Below, one piece after another: positions 1 through 5,104 of a stretch of DNA of 5,104 bases. The notes below the pieces were generated by a model, which ran no database searches, was not told where the DNA came from, and saw nothing but the letters and a program-made list of their open reading frames with translations. Origin of the DNA: an uncultured Chlorobiaceae bacterium (GTDB lineage: Bacteria; Bacteroidota; Chlorobiia; Chlorobiales; Chlorobiaceae); contig CAIVCU010000030.1 in assembly GCA_903904495.1 (NCBI GenBank), forward strand, positions 1 to 5,104, written 5' to 3'. The position numbers and the translations under genes were made by a program. Numbering within the stretch: the first letter of the stretch is position 1; each line of letters begins with the position of its first letter.

Positions 1-202
1 TCCATTGCTCAATCACCTGCCAGACTGATCACTTCTCATCCTGACTGCTATGGATATGAGAACGGAGTATCTCCACTGATGATTCCTTCACGGTAAGCTG
101 ATGAACTGAGTCAGCGGTATGAGTTGCCGGGACAAAGAGTTACCACTGATTGCGTCCTGGTAATTCTGCAATAGACTGAGAGATGCTCTTGAAAGGCTCT
201 TT
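1..202. other. Left-edge intergenic region, no convincing gene
   Basis: This stretch lies downstream of the permease stop codon. Plus-strand frame 1 is open from base 1 to a TAA at 94-96. It then stays open in the same frame to a TAG at 172-174, so it could be the decayed 3' end of a gene entering from the left, but I recognise no family in either segment. An imperfect 10-bp inverted repeat (136-145 with 158-167, one G-U pair, 12-base loop) is present. It has no run of T after it on the plus strand and only a weak one on the minus strand, so I do not call a terminator. Confidence 0.3.
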
Positions 203-1264
203 TCAGAGGAGAAGATTAAACACATAACCGACGCACATGATGCCGGTGGCAACAACGCCTGCAAAAACAGCAATAAGACGGGGCTTAAGCACTTTGCGTA
301 GAATAATCATTTCAGGAGCGGAAAGGGCAATAACGCTCATCATGAATGCCATCACCGTACCAAGTGCCGCACCCTTGCCGAGCAGAGCCTGAACGACAGG
401 AAGAATACCTGCAGCATTCGAGTACATGGGCACCCCGATCAGGACAGCTGCAGGAACTGACCACCAGACGCTTTTGCCCATCAGCGAAGCCATAAAGTTT
501 TCCGGCACATAACCGTGTATTCCCGCGCCGAGCCCAACTCCGAGAACAATATAGAACCACACCTTGCCGACAATTTCACGAACATGCCTGACGCCTTCAT
601 GCAGCCGCAAGGACCAGCTTATCGATGCATCCTCCACTTCAGCTGATATAGTGCTCTCCTGCAGTTTCTGAACCCACTCTTCCAGATATTTTTCCATCCG
701 GAGTTTACCGATCACCATACCGGCTGCAATCGCAACCGCGAGTCCCATACCTGTGTAGAGCAGGGCAACCTTCCAGCCGAACATGCCGAAAAGCAGCGCA
801 AGGGCGACCTCATTGATCATCGGGGCTGAAATCAGGAACGAAAAGGTCACTCCAAGCGGAATGCCCGCCTGAAGAAACCCTATAAACAGCGGTACCGCTG
901 AACAGGAGCAGAATGGAGTAACAATGCCGAGAGTGGCAGCCATGACGTTTCCAACCCCAGTTCTATGACCTGAAAGCAGTGCTCTGGTTCGCTCAGGCGA
1001 AATAAAAGTATGGATCACACCCATCAGAAAAACCACGCCTGTAAGAAGCAGCAGCACTTTTGGCACTTCATAGATAAAAAAGAACAAGGCCTCCCCGAAA
1101 CGGTTAGTCCGGCTTATAGCCGTGAGCTGAAGCAGCTGAGTTGCAAACCACTCAAGGTTATTATAGAGCAGCAGCCACAAAACAGCTGCCGCTGCTACCC
1201 CGAAAATCCATTGAAGATTCGATGTCTGAGAATCGGTGCCTGAAGGTTGTCGAAAAGCCGTCAT
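203..1264 (-). CDS. Permease, ArsP/DUF318 (PF03773) family, probable metal or metalloid efflux
   Basis: A 353-residue integral membrane protein of the ArsP/DUF318 permease family. Members export trivalent organoarsenicals (ArsP proper) or other soft metals across the inner membrane. Hydrophobic segments are visible at about 18-35, 59-87, 106-135, 138-160 and 163-185, with more in the C-terminal half. A charged cytoplasmic-looking loop lies at about 190-225. The family hallmark PFCSCSAVP is at 117-125, with the cysteine pair C119 and C121 likely to contact a thiophilic substrate. A second conserved block near the C-terminus reads GVPMYSNAAGILP, followed by SAPEMIILRKVLKPRL. The gene starts 6 bases after the stop of the thioredoxin-like gene. 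It has no Shine-Dalgarno sequence of its own, which suggests translational coupling as the last gene of the arsR unit. The family assignment is firm, but the exact substrate is not determined. Confidence 0.88.
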   Translation of the reverse strand: MTAFRQPSGTDSQTSNLQWIFGVAAAAVLWLLLYNNLEWFATQLLQLTAISRTNRFGEALFFFIYEVPKVLLLLTGVVFLMGVIHTFISPERTRALLSGHRTGVGNVMAATLGIVTPFCSCSAVPLFIGFLQAGIPLGVTFSFLISAPMINEVALALLFGMFGWKVALLYTGMGLAVAIAAGMVIGKLRMEKYLEEWVQKLQESTISAEVEDASISWSLRLHEGVRHVREIVGKVWFYIVLGVGLGAGIHGYVPENFMASLMGKSVWWSVPAAVLIGVPMYSNAAGILPVVQALLGKGAALGTVMAFMMSVIALSAPEMIILRKVLKPRLIAVFAGVVATGIMCVGYVFNLLL

Positions 1265-1270
1265 AGTATA

Positions 1271-1564
1271 TTAACAGCAGCCGCCGTGACTGCCTTTATT
1301 GCCATGGTTTCCGCAGCAGCTATGCGGTTTTGCAGTCAGCAACTCTTTAATCTCTACGTATGAAAGAACACGCCCTTTGGAGAGAACCTTTTCATCGACC
1401 ACGAGCGCAGGTGTAGAGAGAACGTTGTAAGCCATGATCTGCTGAATATCTTCCACCTTTTCAACGGATGCTGCAATACCTTCAGCAGCAATCACAGCGT
1501 TTACCGCATCAGCAAGTTGATTACAGCTTGGACAGCCACTGCCGAGAATTTTTACTTTCATCAT
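1271..1564 (-). CDS. Small thioredoxin-fold redox protein (TM0996/MTH895-like) with Cys/His-rich tail
   Basis: A 97-residue cytoplasmic protein of the small thioredoxin/glutaredoxin-like family often called redox-active disulfide protein 2. It opens with a beta strand and the redox motif GCPSC (C11 and C14). A cis-proline-type segment, LSTPALVVDEKVL, lies in the middle, as expected for the fold. The core ends near residue 79. A tail follows at 81-97, HSCCGNHGNKGSHGGCC, with two CC pairs and three histidines, which looks like a metal-binding extension. The start at 1564 is supported by AAAGGA (1577-1572) seven bases upstream, and a second ATG follows directly. The gene sits between arsR and the permease gene, and this trio is a recurring arrangement. 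A role in reducing or handing over a thiol-bound metal or metalloid to the permease is an inference. Confidence 0.88.
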   Translation of the reverse strand: MMKVKILGSGCPSCNQLADAVNAVIAAEGIAASVEKVEDIQQIMAYNVLSTPALVVDEKVLSKGRVLSYVEIKELLTAKPHSCCGNHGNKGSHGGCC

Positions 1565-1593
1565 GTTTATATCCTTTGTACGTTTATAAGTTT

Positions 1594-1609
1594 ATCGTCA
1601 ATGAACGAT
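1594..1609 (-). promoter_or_regulatory. Candidate ArsR operator 2 (ATCG-N8-CGAT dyad)
   Basis: On the minus strand this reads ATCGTTCATTGACGAT. It is a 16-bp imperfect palindrome whose outer five bases on each side pair perfectly (ATCGT/ACGAT). It lies in the 62-base gap between arsR and the thioredoxin-like gene, 29 bases before the latter's ATG. It matches the dyad in front of arsR at 12 of 16 positions, with the same arm spacing. I infer a second binding site for the encoded repressor, giving internal control of the two downstream genes. Confidence 0.55.
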
Positions 1610-1626
1610 TATTATGTTAAAAAAAA

Positions 1627-1965
1627 TCAGCCGCAATCGCAGAGGCGCTCCTTATCAGCTTTGAAAAACTTCCCGAAAAGCAGAGAGGCTTTCAACCATT
1701 GCTCAGAATTGATACAGTAACGGACTTTAGGCGGATTTATCTCCCCCTGAATCAAGCCTGCTTCCATAAGAGCTTTAAGGTGCTGCGAAATCGTTGATTG
1801 CGCCATCGGAATACGCTCCGTCAGCTCACCGGTAAAACAACACTTATGCGTCGCAAGCAGTTTCAATATTTTCAGTCTCACCGGATGACTGAGCGCCTTG
1901 GCTATCAATGCCATGGTCTCTTCGTCAACACTGTACTCAATGACTGATAATGTTCTTTGCATCAT
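1627..1965 (-). CDS. ArsR/SmtB-family metalloregulatory repressor
   Basis: A 112-residue winged-helix repressor of the ArsR/SmtB family. Such proteins bind an operator as dimers and release it when a metal or metalloid binds cysteines. The core begins with AKALSHPVRLKILKLL (23-37). The recognition region is MAQSTISQHLKALMEAGLI (54-72), and the wing contains PPKVRYCIN (78-86). Possible sensing cysteines are the pair C42-C43 at the N-terminal end of the helix-turn-helix, C84 in the wing, and C109 and C111 in the tail (CDCG). It lacks the classical ELCVCDL arsenite box in exact form. Two ATGs are possible, at 1965 and 1962. The purine stretch AGAAGGGG touches the first ATG, so normal spacing favours the second, and the product may be 111 residues. 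It is the first gene of the arsR-thioredoxin-permease unit, with an operator overlapping its promoter. Confidence 0.92.
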   Translation of the reverse strand: MMQRTLSVIEYSVDEETMALIAKALSHPVRLKILKLLATHKCCFTGELTERIPMAQSTISQHLKALMEAGLIQGEINPPKVRYCINSEQWLKASLLFGKFFKADKERLCDCG

Positions 1966-1981
1966 CCCCTTCTTTTAGTTC

Positions 1982-1997
1982 ATCGCAAATATACGAT
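1982..1997 (-). promoter_or_regulatory. Candidate ArsR operator 1 overlapping the arsR -10 box
   Basis: On the minus strand this reads ATCGTATATTTGCGAT, a 16-bp imperfect palindrome with ATCG and CGAT arms around 8 bases; 12 of 16 positions are self-complementary. It begins 16 bases before the first arsR ATG and covers the TATATT hexamer at 1993-1988. Binding there would block RNA polymerase, which fits autorepression by ArsR. The second copy at 1594-1609 strengthens the call. Confidence 0.6.
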
Positions 1998-2017
1998 TAA
2001 TAAACAATAAAAAGCAA
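1988..2017 (-). promoter_or_regulatory. Predicted promoter of the arsR unit
   Basis: On the minus strand, TTGCTT (2017-2012) is followed after 18 bases by TATATT (1993-1988), a reasonable match to the sigma-70 consensus. The -10 area also reads TATATTTG, which fits the Bacteroidetes-type TAnnTTTG element. Either reading places transcription start shortly before the arsR start codon. Confidence 0.5.
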
Positions 2018-2066
2018 CAGGCAATACCAGACTATCGGCAAGATTCCCTTTCGACCAGAAAACAAT

Positions 2067-2303
2067 TTACAACCGATCATTTTCATTCGGCTCAACAGCA
2101 CTCACCTTGGTCAGTGCCTTCAAAAACTTTTCACGACTACTTCGTGCAGCTCTTTCGTGCAAATAATCTTCTGTAATCAAAGCGGAAATTTTTTCTGCCA
2201 GGGCTGAACTGATGAATTGGTTTATCGATACTCTCTCCTGAGCTGCCAACTCTTTTGCCTTTTTATGCAGGGACTCAGGAAGTCTGACACTCAATGTGCT
2301 CAT
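2067..2303 (-). CDS. Ribbon-helix-helix antitoxin (HicB-type, partner of a PIN toxin)
   Basis: A 78-residue protein with an N-terminal ribbon-helix-helix DNA-binding fold. The strand STLSVRLP (2-9) is followed by helix A (10-22, ESLHKKAKELAAQ), a short turn and helix B (26-40, SINQFISSALAEKIS). The C-terminal part is polar and probably contacts the toxin. Such antitoxins dimerise, bind their own promoter and neutralise a partner toxin. A longer reading frame would begin upstream at 2369. The ATG at 2303 is preferred because AGGAG (2315-2311) lies seven bases before it and the ribbon strand begins there. The ATG overlaps by one base the stop of a PIN-domain toxin remnant, a toxin-first order known for COG1569-type pairs. 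With the toxin broken, the gene may be an orphan antitoxin. Confidence 0.85.
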   Translation of the reverse strand: MSTLSVRLPESLHKKAKELAAQERVSINQFISSALAEKISALITEDYLHERAARSSREKFLKALTKVSAVEPNENDRL

Positions 2304-2428
2304 TATAACTCTCCTAATAGGTGTAAAAATTCTTTCGGCGTTGCAAGATCGATGCCGAATGTTTGGCAACCTTTAAAATCCTGCTTATTGAAAGTCACAA
2401 TCCAATTGCTCTCCGACTCAACTACAAA
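2303..2428 (-). pseudogene. 3' remnant of a PIN-domain toxin gene
   Basis: The last 41 codons before a TAA at 2305-2303 read as the C-terminal end of a PIN-domain ribonuclease toxin. They contain NWIVTFNKQDFKGCQTFGI followed by LATPKEFLHLLGEL, where VTFN..DF and TPKEFL are typical of the C-terminal strand and tail of COG1569-type PIN proteins. An in-frame TAA (2431-2429) closes the frame upstream. No ATG, GTG or TTG start lies in the fragment. The N-terminal two thirds with the catalytic aspartates are absent, and the DNA beyond is AT-rich and not coding-like. The stop shares one base with the antitoxin ATG, so the two genes were once translationally coupled. I call it a truncated, inactive toxin gene; family recognition is by eye only. 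Confidence 0.65.
2311..2315 (-). promoter_or_regulatory. Shine-Dalgarno site deciding the antitoxin start
   Basis: AGGAG on the minus strand lies seven bases before the ATG at 2303. This fixes the ribbon-helix-helix gene start there rather than at the upstream in-frame ATG at 2369. The site lies inside the toxin remnant's last codons. Confidence 0.75.
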
Positions 2429-2555
2429 TTATTCAAATACCCTGTGACCGCAAAAAAAGTCAAAAGAAAGCGTGTGATTTTACTGTAATTTTAACTACAA
2501 AAAAATTTAGCATAATAGCAGATACGTCAAATTGTTTTTATAAAAATATGATAAT

Positions 2556-2581
2556 TCGTTATCCTCATGATTACATAACGA
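2556..2581 (+). promoter_or_regulatory. Candidate ModE operator (Mo-box)
   Basis: A perfect 7-bp inverted repeat, TCGTTAT and ATAACGA, is separated by 12 bases. The ModE consensus CGnTATATA-N6-TATATAACG has the same CGnTAT and ATAACG arms at the same 12-base separation; only the inner ATA/TAT bases are not conserved here. ModE boxes are reported in green sulfur bacteria as well as Proteobacteria. The site is 173 bases upstream of the modD ATG and precedes a molybdate transport operon, so molybdenum-dependent control is likely. No modE gene is in the window. Confidence 0.65.
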
Positions 2582-2710
2582 TAACTAACATATTGGCCAT
2601 CTCATTATAGATATCAAGACATACTACACCGATGTAACATCTTCGCTTTAAAAATAAGCTGGATAATTAATTTATTAAGGTTTTCTGTTATATTTAACTT
2701 AATTATTAAC

Positions 2711-2716
2711 TATAAT
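2711..2716 (+). promoter_or_regulatory. Possible -10 element of the mod operon
   Basis: A perfect TATAAT hexamer lies 37 bases before the modD ATG. No good -35 hexamer is seen at 16 to 18 bases; the nearest candidate, TGTTAT at 2686-2691, is 19 bases away. The surroundings are very AT-rich, so chance occurrence is possible. If this is the promoter, the ModE site lies about 130 bases upstream of it, which is far for simple occlusion. Confidence 0.35.
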
Positions 2717-2753
2717 AAGCCACTTGACAAGAAATAATCGATTAGTAAACACC

Positions 2754-3602
2754 ATGATGCTGTATCAACTACCAGACCGTGATATTGAGCGGTTTATAGA
2801 AGAGGATGTGCCTTACGGGGATATAACCACATCCCTGCTTGGGATCGGCTCTCTCATGGGCGAGATAACGTTTACAAGCCGCCATTCAACAGTACTGTGC
2901 TGCACGGAAGAGGCTGCACGCGTGCTTGAACTGTGCGGGGCAACCGTAACCTGCTGCCTTGAGAGCGGTTCAATGGTTGAGGCCGGCGTGACCATCCTTA
3001 CTGCCACCGGGCCAGCGGGCAGCCTTCATGCCGGATGGAAAGTCGCCATGAACCTGCTGGAATATGCATCAGGTATTGCCACAAGAACCAGAACTATAGT
3101 AAACCGTGCAAAAAAAGTCAATCCGGGAATTACTGTAGTGACAACCCGGAAGTCGTTTCCAGGAACAAAAAAAATTGCCCTGAAGGCCATCATGGCCGGC
3201 GGTGCACTCCCGCACAGGATCGGCCTTTCGGATTCAATCCTTGTATTCAGGCAGCATTCAGTATTTATGGGTGGCCTGGAAAGTTTTCTGGAAACCATCG
3301 CCGAGCTGAAAGCTAAAACCCCTGAACATAAAATTATTGTAGAGGCCGAGAGCGCTGAGGAAGCCTTGAAAATTGCAGTGGCAGGTGTTGACGTTGTTCA
3401 GGTCGACAAACTTCCTCCAGACGAACTTTCAATAGTGGTCAAACAGATTCGTCAGGCAAAACCAGGAATTACAATTTCAGCAGCCGGAGGCATAAATGCT
3501 GATAATGCCGCGGCCTATGCTGAAACCGGTGTCGATATACTGGTACTCTCATCGGTCTATTTCGGTAAGCCTGCGGATATCGGGGTCATTATTCATCCTT
3601 AA
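2754..3602 (+). CDS. modD: ModD, phosphoribosyltransferase-fold protein of the molybdate locus
   Basis: A 282-residue cytoplasmic protein of the ModD family, related to NadC (quinolinate phosphoribosyltransferase). ModD is found with molybdate transport genes, and its reaction is not established. The N-terminal motif EEDVPYGDITT ends at residue 26. The barrel holds TTRKSFPGTKK (130-140), the counterpart of the phosphate-binding TRKT.PG motif of NadC. HRIGLSD (154-160), VEAES (196-200), D218 in VQVDK, and the glycine-rich SAAGGI (242-247) also match the fold. Length is normal for the family. A TTG at 2724 would add 10 residues, but the two ATGs at 2754 and 2757 match the usual start of ModD proteins; no Shine-Dalgarno is seen for any of them. 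It is the first gene of the unit, with modB 26 bases downstream. The adjacent modBC genes argue against it being the housekeeping NadC. Confidence 0.88.
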   Translation: MMLYQLPDRDIERFIEEDVPYGDITTSLLGIGSLMGEITFTSRHSTVLCCTEEAARVLELCGATVTCCLESGSMVEAGVTILTATGPAGSLHAGWKVAMNLLEYASGIATRTRTIVNRAKKVNPGITVVTTRKSFPGTKKIALKAIMAGGALPHRIGLSDSILVFRQHSVFMGGLESFLETIAELKAKTPEHKIIVEAESAEEALKIAVAGVDVVQVDKLPPDELSIVVKQIRQAKPGITISAAGGINADNAAAYAETGVDILVLSSVYFGKPADIGVIIHP

Positions 3603-3628
3603 AAAAACATGGAACCGCTTTTGATCTG

Positions 3629-4315
3629 ATGCTCCTTACACCGGAAGATATAACAGCCATATGGCTCTCCCTTAAAGTTGCCCTGACCGCAACAGCAATT
3701 GCCCTGCCTTTCGGCTTTGCTACCGCCTGGCTGATAGTGTTCAAGCCTTTCAGGGGTAAAGTCGTTCTGGAAGTTCTCATTAATCTTCCGCTGACCCTGC
3801 CGCCGGTGGTCATAGGTTATTTTCTGCTGCTGCTGCTCGGTAAAAACGGCTGGCTTGGAAAACTGCTTGCAGCTTCGGGATTATCGGTGATTTTTACCTG
3901 GAAAGCTGCGGTCATAGCTTCTGCCGCTGTAGGGTTTCCGCTGCTGGTGCGCTCAATCCGCCTTGGGATGGAATCGATCGACCTGCAGCTTATCGAGGCT
4001 TCACGAAGCCTTGGCGCATCATGGTATGACTCCCTCATTACCATTGTTTTACCTCTTTCGCTGAGAGGTATTCTTGCAGGTTCATCGCTGATGTTTGCCC
4101 GAAGTCTGGGTGAATTTGGTGCTACAATCATTGTTGCCGGTAATATTCCGGGGATAACGCAGACCATCCCTCTGGCGATTTATGAGTATGCAAGTTCACC
4201 TTCAAGCGGAACAATGGCCCTGTCGCTCTGCCTGGTCTCTGTAGTCATTTCAGTCGCCGTGCTCTTTCTGCATGAAATACTGGGTAGACAACTTGACAGG
4301 AGCAGAGGATTATGA
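3629..4315 (+). CDS. modB: ModB, molybdate ABC transporter permease
   Basis: A 228-residue inner-membrane permease that forms the dimeric channel of the ModABC molybdate importer. About five membrane segments are visible, near 9-34, 47-69, 88-107, 141-160 and 200-220. The cytoplasmic EAA loop that docks on the ATPase is EASRSLGASWYDSLITIVLP (123-142). The signature FARSLGEFGATIIVAGNIPG lies just downstream and is characteristic of ModB/CysT-type permeases. The opening MLLTPEDITAIWLSLKVA matches the start of E. coli ModB, supporting the ATG at 3629 despite the lack of a clear Shine-Dalgarno. The last codons overlap modC by four bases (ATGA), so the two are translationally coupled. ModB rather than a sulfate permease is indicated by length and by the neighbouring modD and modC. 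Confidence 0.95.
   Translation: MLLTPEDITAIWLSLKVALTATAIALPFGFATAWLIVFKPFRGKVVLEVLINLPLTLPPVVIGYFLLLLLGKNGWLGKLLAASGLSVIFTWKAAVIASAAVGFPLLVRSIRLGMESIDLQLIEASRSLGASWYDSLITIVLPLSLRGILAGSSLMFARSLGEFGATIIVAGNIPGITQTIPLAIYEYASSPSSGTMALSLCLVSVVISVAVLFLHEILGRQLDRSRGL
4298..4302 (+). promoter_or_regulatory. Shine-Dalgarno site of modC inside modB
   Basis: AGGAG lies nine bases before the modC ATG at 4312, within the last codons of modB. It fixes the modC start at the four-base ATGA overlap. Confidence 0.7.
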
Positions 4316-5104
4316 AGCTGCGGATTGATGTCGAAAAAAAACTGGGCAACTTTCAGCTGCAGCTTAAAGCCGATGTTTCAGGCGATCGGGTCGGAATTTT
4401 CGGTGAATCGGGCAGCGGAAAATCAACCCTTGTCCATCTTGTTTCAGGGATGCTTCAGCCGGATCATGGTGAAATTATCCTTGATGGTGAGTGCCTGTTC
4501 AGCAGTGAGCGAGGCATTGATCTATCGCCTGAAAAACGGCGCATTGCTCTTGTTTTTCAACAGGCGATGCTTTTCCCGCACCTTAGCGTCAAAACAAATC
4601 TTTTGTATGGCTATAAACGATGTCGTGCTGAAAACAGACGCATAACACCTGAAGCACTTATTGATCTGCTTCAGCTGCATCCCCTTATGCATAGAGGGGT
4701 ACAATATCTTTCAGGAGGAGAAAAACAACGTGTGGCACTTGGCCGGGCTGTCCTTTCAAATCCGCGCCTCCTGCTTATGGATGAGCCACTTGCTGCTCTT
4801 GATGATACGCTCCGTTTCCAGATTATTCCCTACCTGAGAAGTGTGGGGGAAGAGTTCCGCATTCCCTATCTCTTTATATCGCATTCACTGACTGAGATGC
4901 AGCTGATGACAGAGCGGGTTCTTGTTGTACACAAAGGCAGGGTTGTGGAAGAAACAACGCCGGAACTGCTCGCTCGCAGCAGAATGGCGCAAAGCCAGAA
5001 TGGATATCTTAATTTTCTACGGCTTGCTGATCCTCAGGATCAGAACGGATTATTTGCCTATCGGTGGGGAAACAACACCCTGCTTATTTCAGATGGGAAA
5101 TCCA
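4312..5104 (+). CDS. modC: ModC, molybdate ABC transporter ATP-binding protein (3' end outside window)
   Basis: An open frame of 264 codons that runs off the right edge without a stop; family members are about 350 residues, so roughly the last quarter is missing. It powers molybdate import on the cytoplasmic side of ModB. The nucleotide-binding domain is complete: Walker A GESGSGKST (31-39), Q-loop VFQQAMLFPHL (Q83), signature LSGGEKQ (133-139), Walker B LLLMDEP (153-159), D-loop LAALDD (160-165) and switch histidine H191 in FISHS. Residues from about 230 onward should lead into the regulatory Mop/TOBE domain that binds oxyanion in ModC. A four-base overlap with modB and a good Shine-Dalgarno fix the start. 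The nearby modB and modD distinguish it from other oxyanion ATPases. Confidence 0.95.
   Translation, partial: MKLRIDVEKKLGNFQLQLKADVSGDRVGIFGESGSGKSTLVHLVSGMLQPDHGEIILDGECLFSSERGIDLSPEKRRIALVFQQAMLFPHLSVKTNLLYGYKRCRAENRRITPEALIDLLQLHPLMHRGVQYLSGGEKQRVALGRAVLSNPRLLLMDEPLAALDDTLRFQIIPYLRSVGEEFRIPYLFISHSLTEMQLMTERVLVVHKGRVVEETTPELLARSRMAQSQNGYLNFLRLADPQDQNGLFAYRWGNNTLLISDGKS

Larger units (their letters stand above)
2429..2753. other. AT-rich intergenic region between the toxin remnant and modD
   Basis: About 325 bases with no coding-like frame on either strand. It separates minus-strand genes from the plus-strand mod genes. It carries a ModE-type operator, a perfect TATAAT hexamer and several short AT-rich dyads, among them GATGTAACATC (2631-2641) and CTTGACAAG (2723-2731). 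The low GC compared with the flanking genes is consistent with a regulatory region plus decayed DNA left after loss of the toxin's 5' part. I see no tRNA, small RNA or repeat array. Confidence 0.6.

Noticed and set aside
136..167. Inverted repeat as a terminator for the permease unit
   Set aside because: The 10-bp stem is AT-rich with a G-U pair and a 12-base loop, and only a short T-rich stretch follows on the minus strand.
88..273. 61-codon minus-strand open frame at the permease 3' end
   Set aside because: It overlaps the end of the permease in another frame, lacks family features and has no ribosome site; treated as a chance frame.
2304..2369. N-terminal extension of the antitoxin to the ATG at 2369
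   Set aside because: These codons overlap the PIN remnant in another frame, and the Shine-Dalgarno plus the ribbon strand place the start at 2303.
2631..2641. GATGTAACATC palindrome as a hairpin or operator
   Set aside because: The one-base loop cannot form a hairpin and there is no second copy or known motif to support an operator.
2724..2753. TTG start adding ten residues to ModD, or TTGACA at 2724-2729 as a -35 box
   Set aside because: The ATGs at 2754/2757 match the family start; no -10 hexamer lies at the proper distance after TTGACA before the start codon.
2754..3602. Housekeeping NadC instead of ModD
   Set aside because: The motif variants and the direct linkage to modB and modC fit ModD; no other NAD synthesis gene is nearby.
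4325..4645. 106-codon plus-strand open frame
   Set aside because: It lies wholly inside modC in another frame; modC has all ABC ATPase motifs and is the real gene.
1..5104. CRISPR arrays, tRNA or rRNA genes, complete insertion sequences
   Set aside because: I saw no regularly spaced repeats, cloverleaf sequence, ribosomal RNA text or transposase gene in the window.

Overview
The window most likely comes from a green sulfur bacterium (Chlorobiaceae). This is inferred from moderate base composition, Chlorobi/Bacteroidetes-like protein sequences and a modD-modB-modC molybdate locus. No marker gene is present, so the assignment is tentative.

Left part (203-1965, minus strand): a three-gene unit read right to left. 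It contains an ArsR/SmtB repressor, a small thioredoxin-fold protein with a CPSC motif and a Cys/His-rich tail, and an eight-or-so-helix permease of the ArsP/DUF318 (PF03773) family. Two copies of the dyad ATCG-N8-CGAT lie in this unit. One overlaps the -10 box of the predicted arsR promoter and the other lies in the gap before the thioredoxin-like gene. This looks like a self-regulated metal or metalloid efflux module. The transported substrate cannot be read from the sequence.

Middle (2067-2428, minus strand): a remnant of a toxin-antitoxin pair. A complete ribbon-helix-helix antitoxin gene (78 residues) is preceded by only the last 41 codons of a PIN-domain toxin. The toxin stop codon overlaps the antitoxin ATG by one base. 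The toxin is truncated and has no start codon, so the antitoxin appears orphaned.

Centre (2429-2753): about 325 bases of AT-rich DNA without a gene. It holds a ModE-type operator (CGTTAT-N12-ATAACG) and a perfect TATAAT hexamer upstream of the molybdate genes.

Right part (2754-5104, plus strand): modD, modB and modC in one transcription unit. ModB and ModC form the membrane and ATPase parts of a molybdate ABC importer. ModD is a phosphoribosyltransferase-fold protein of uncertain role. The periplasmic binding protein ModA is not in the window, and modC runs off the right edge. The far left edge (1-202) holds no convincing gene, only a stop-interrupted frame and a short inverted repeat.
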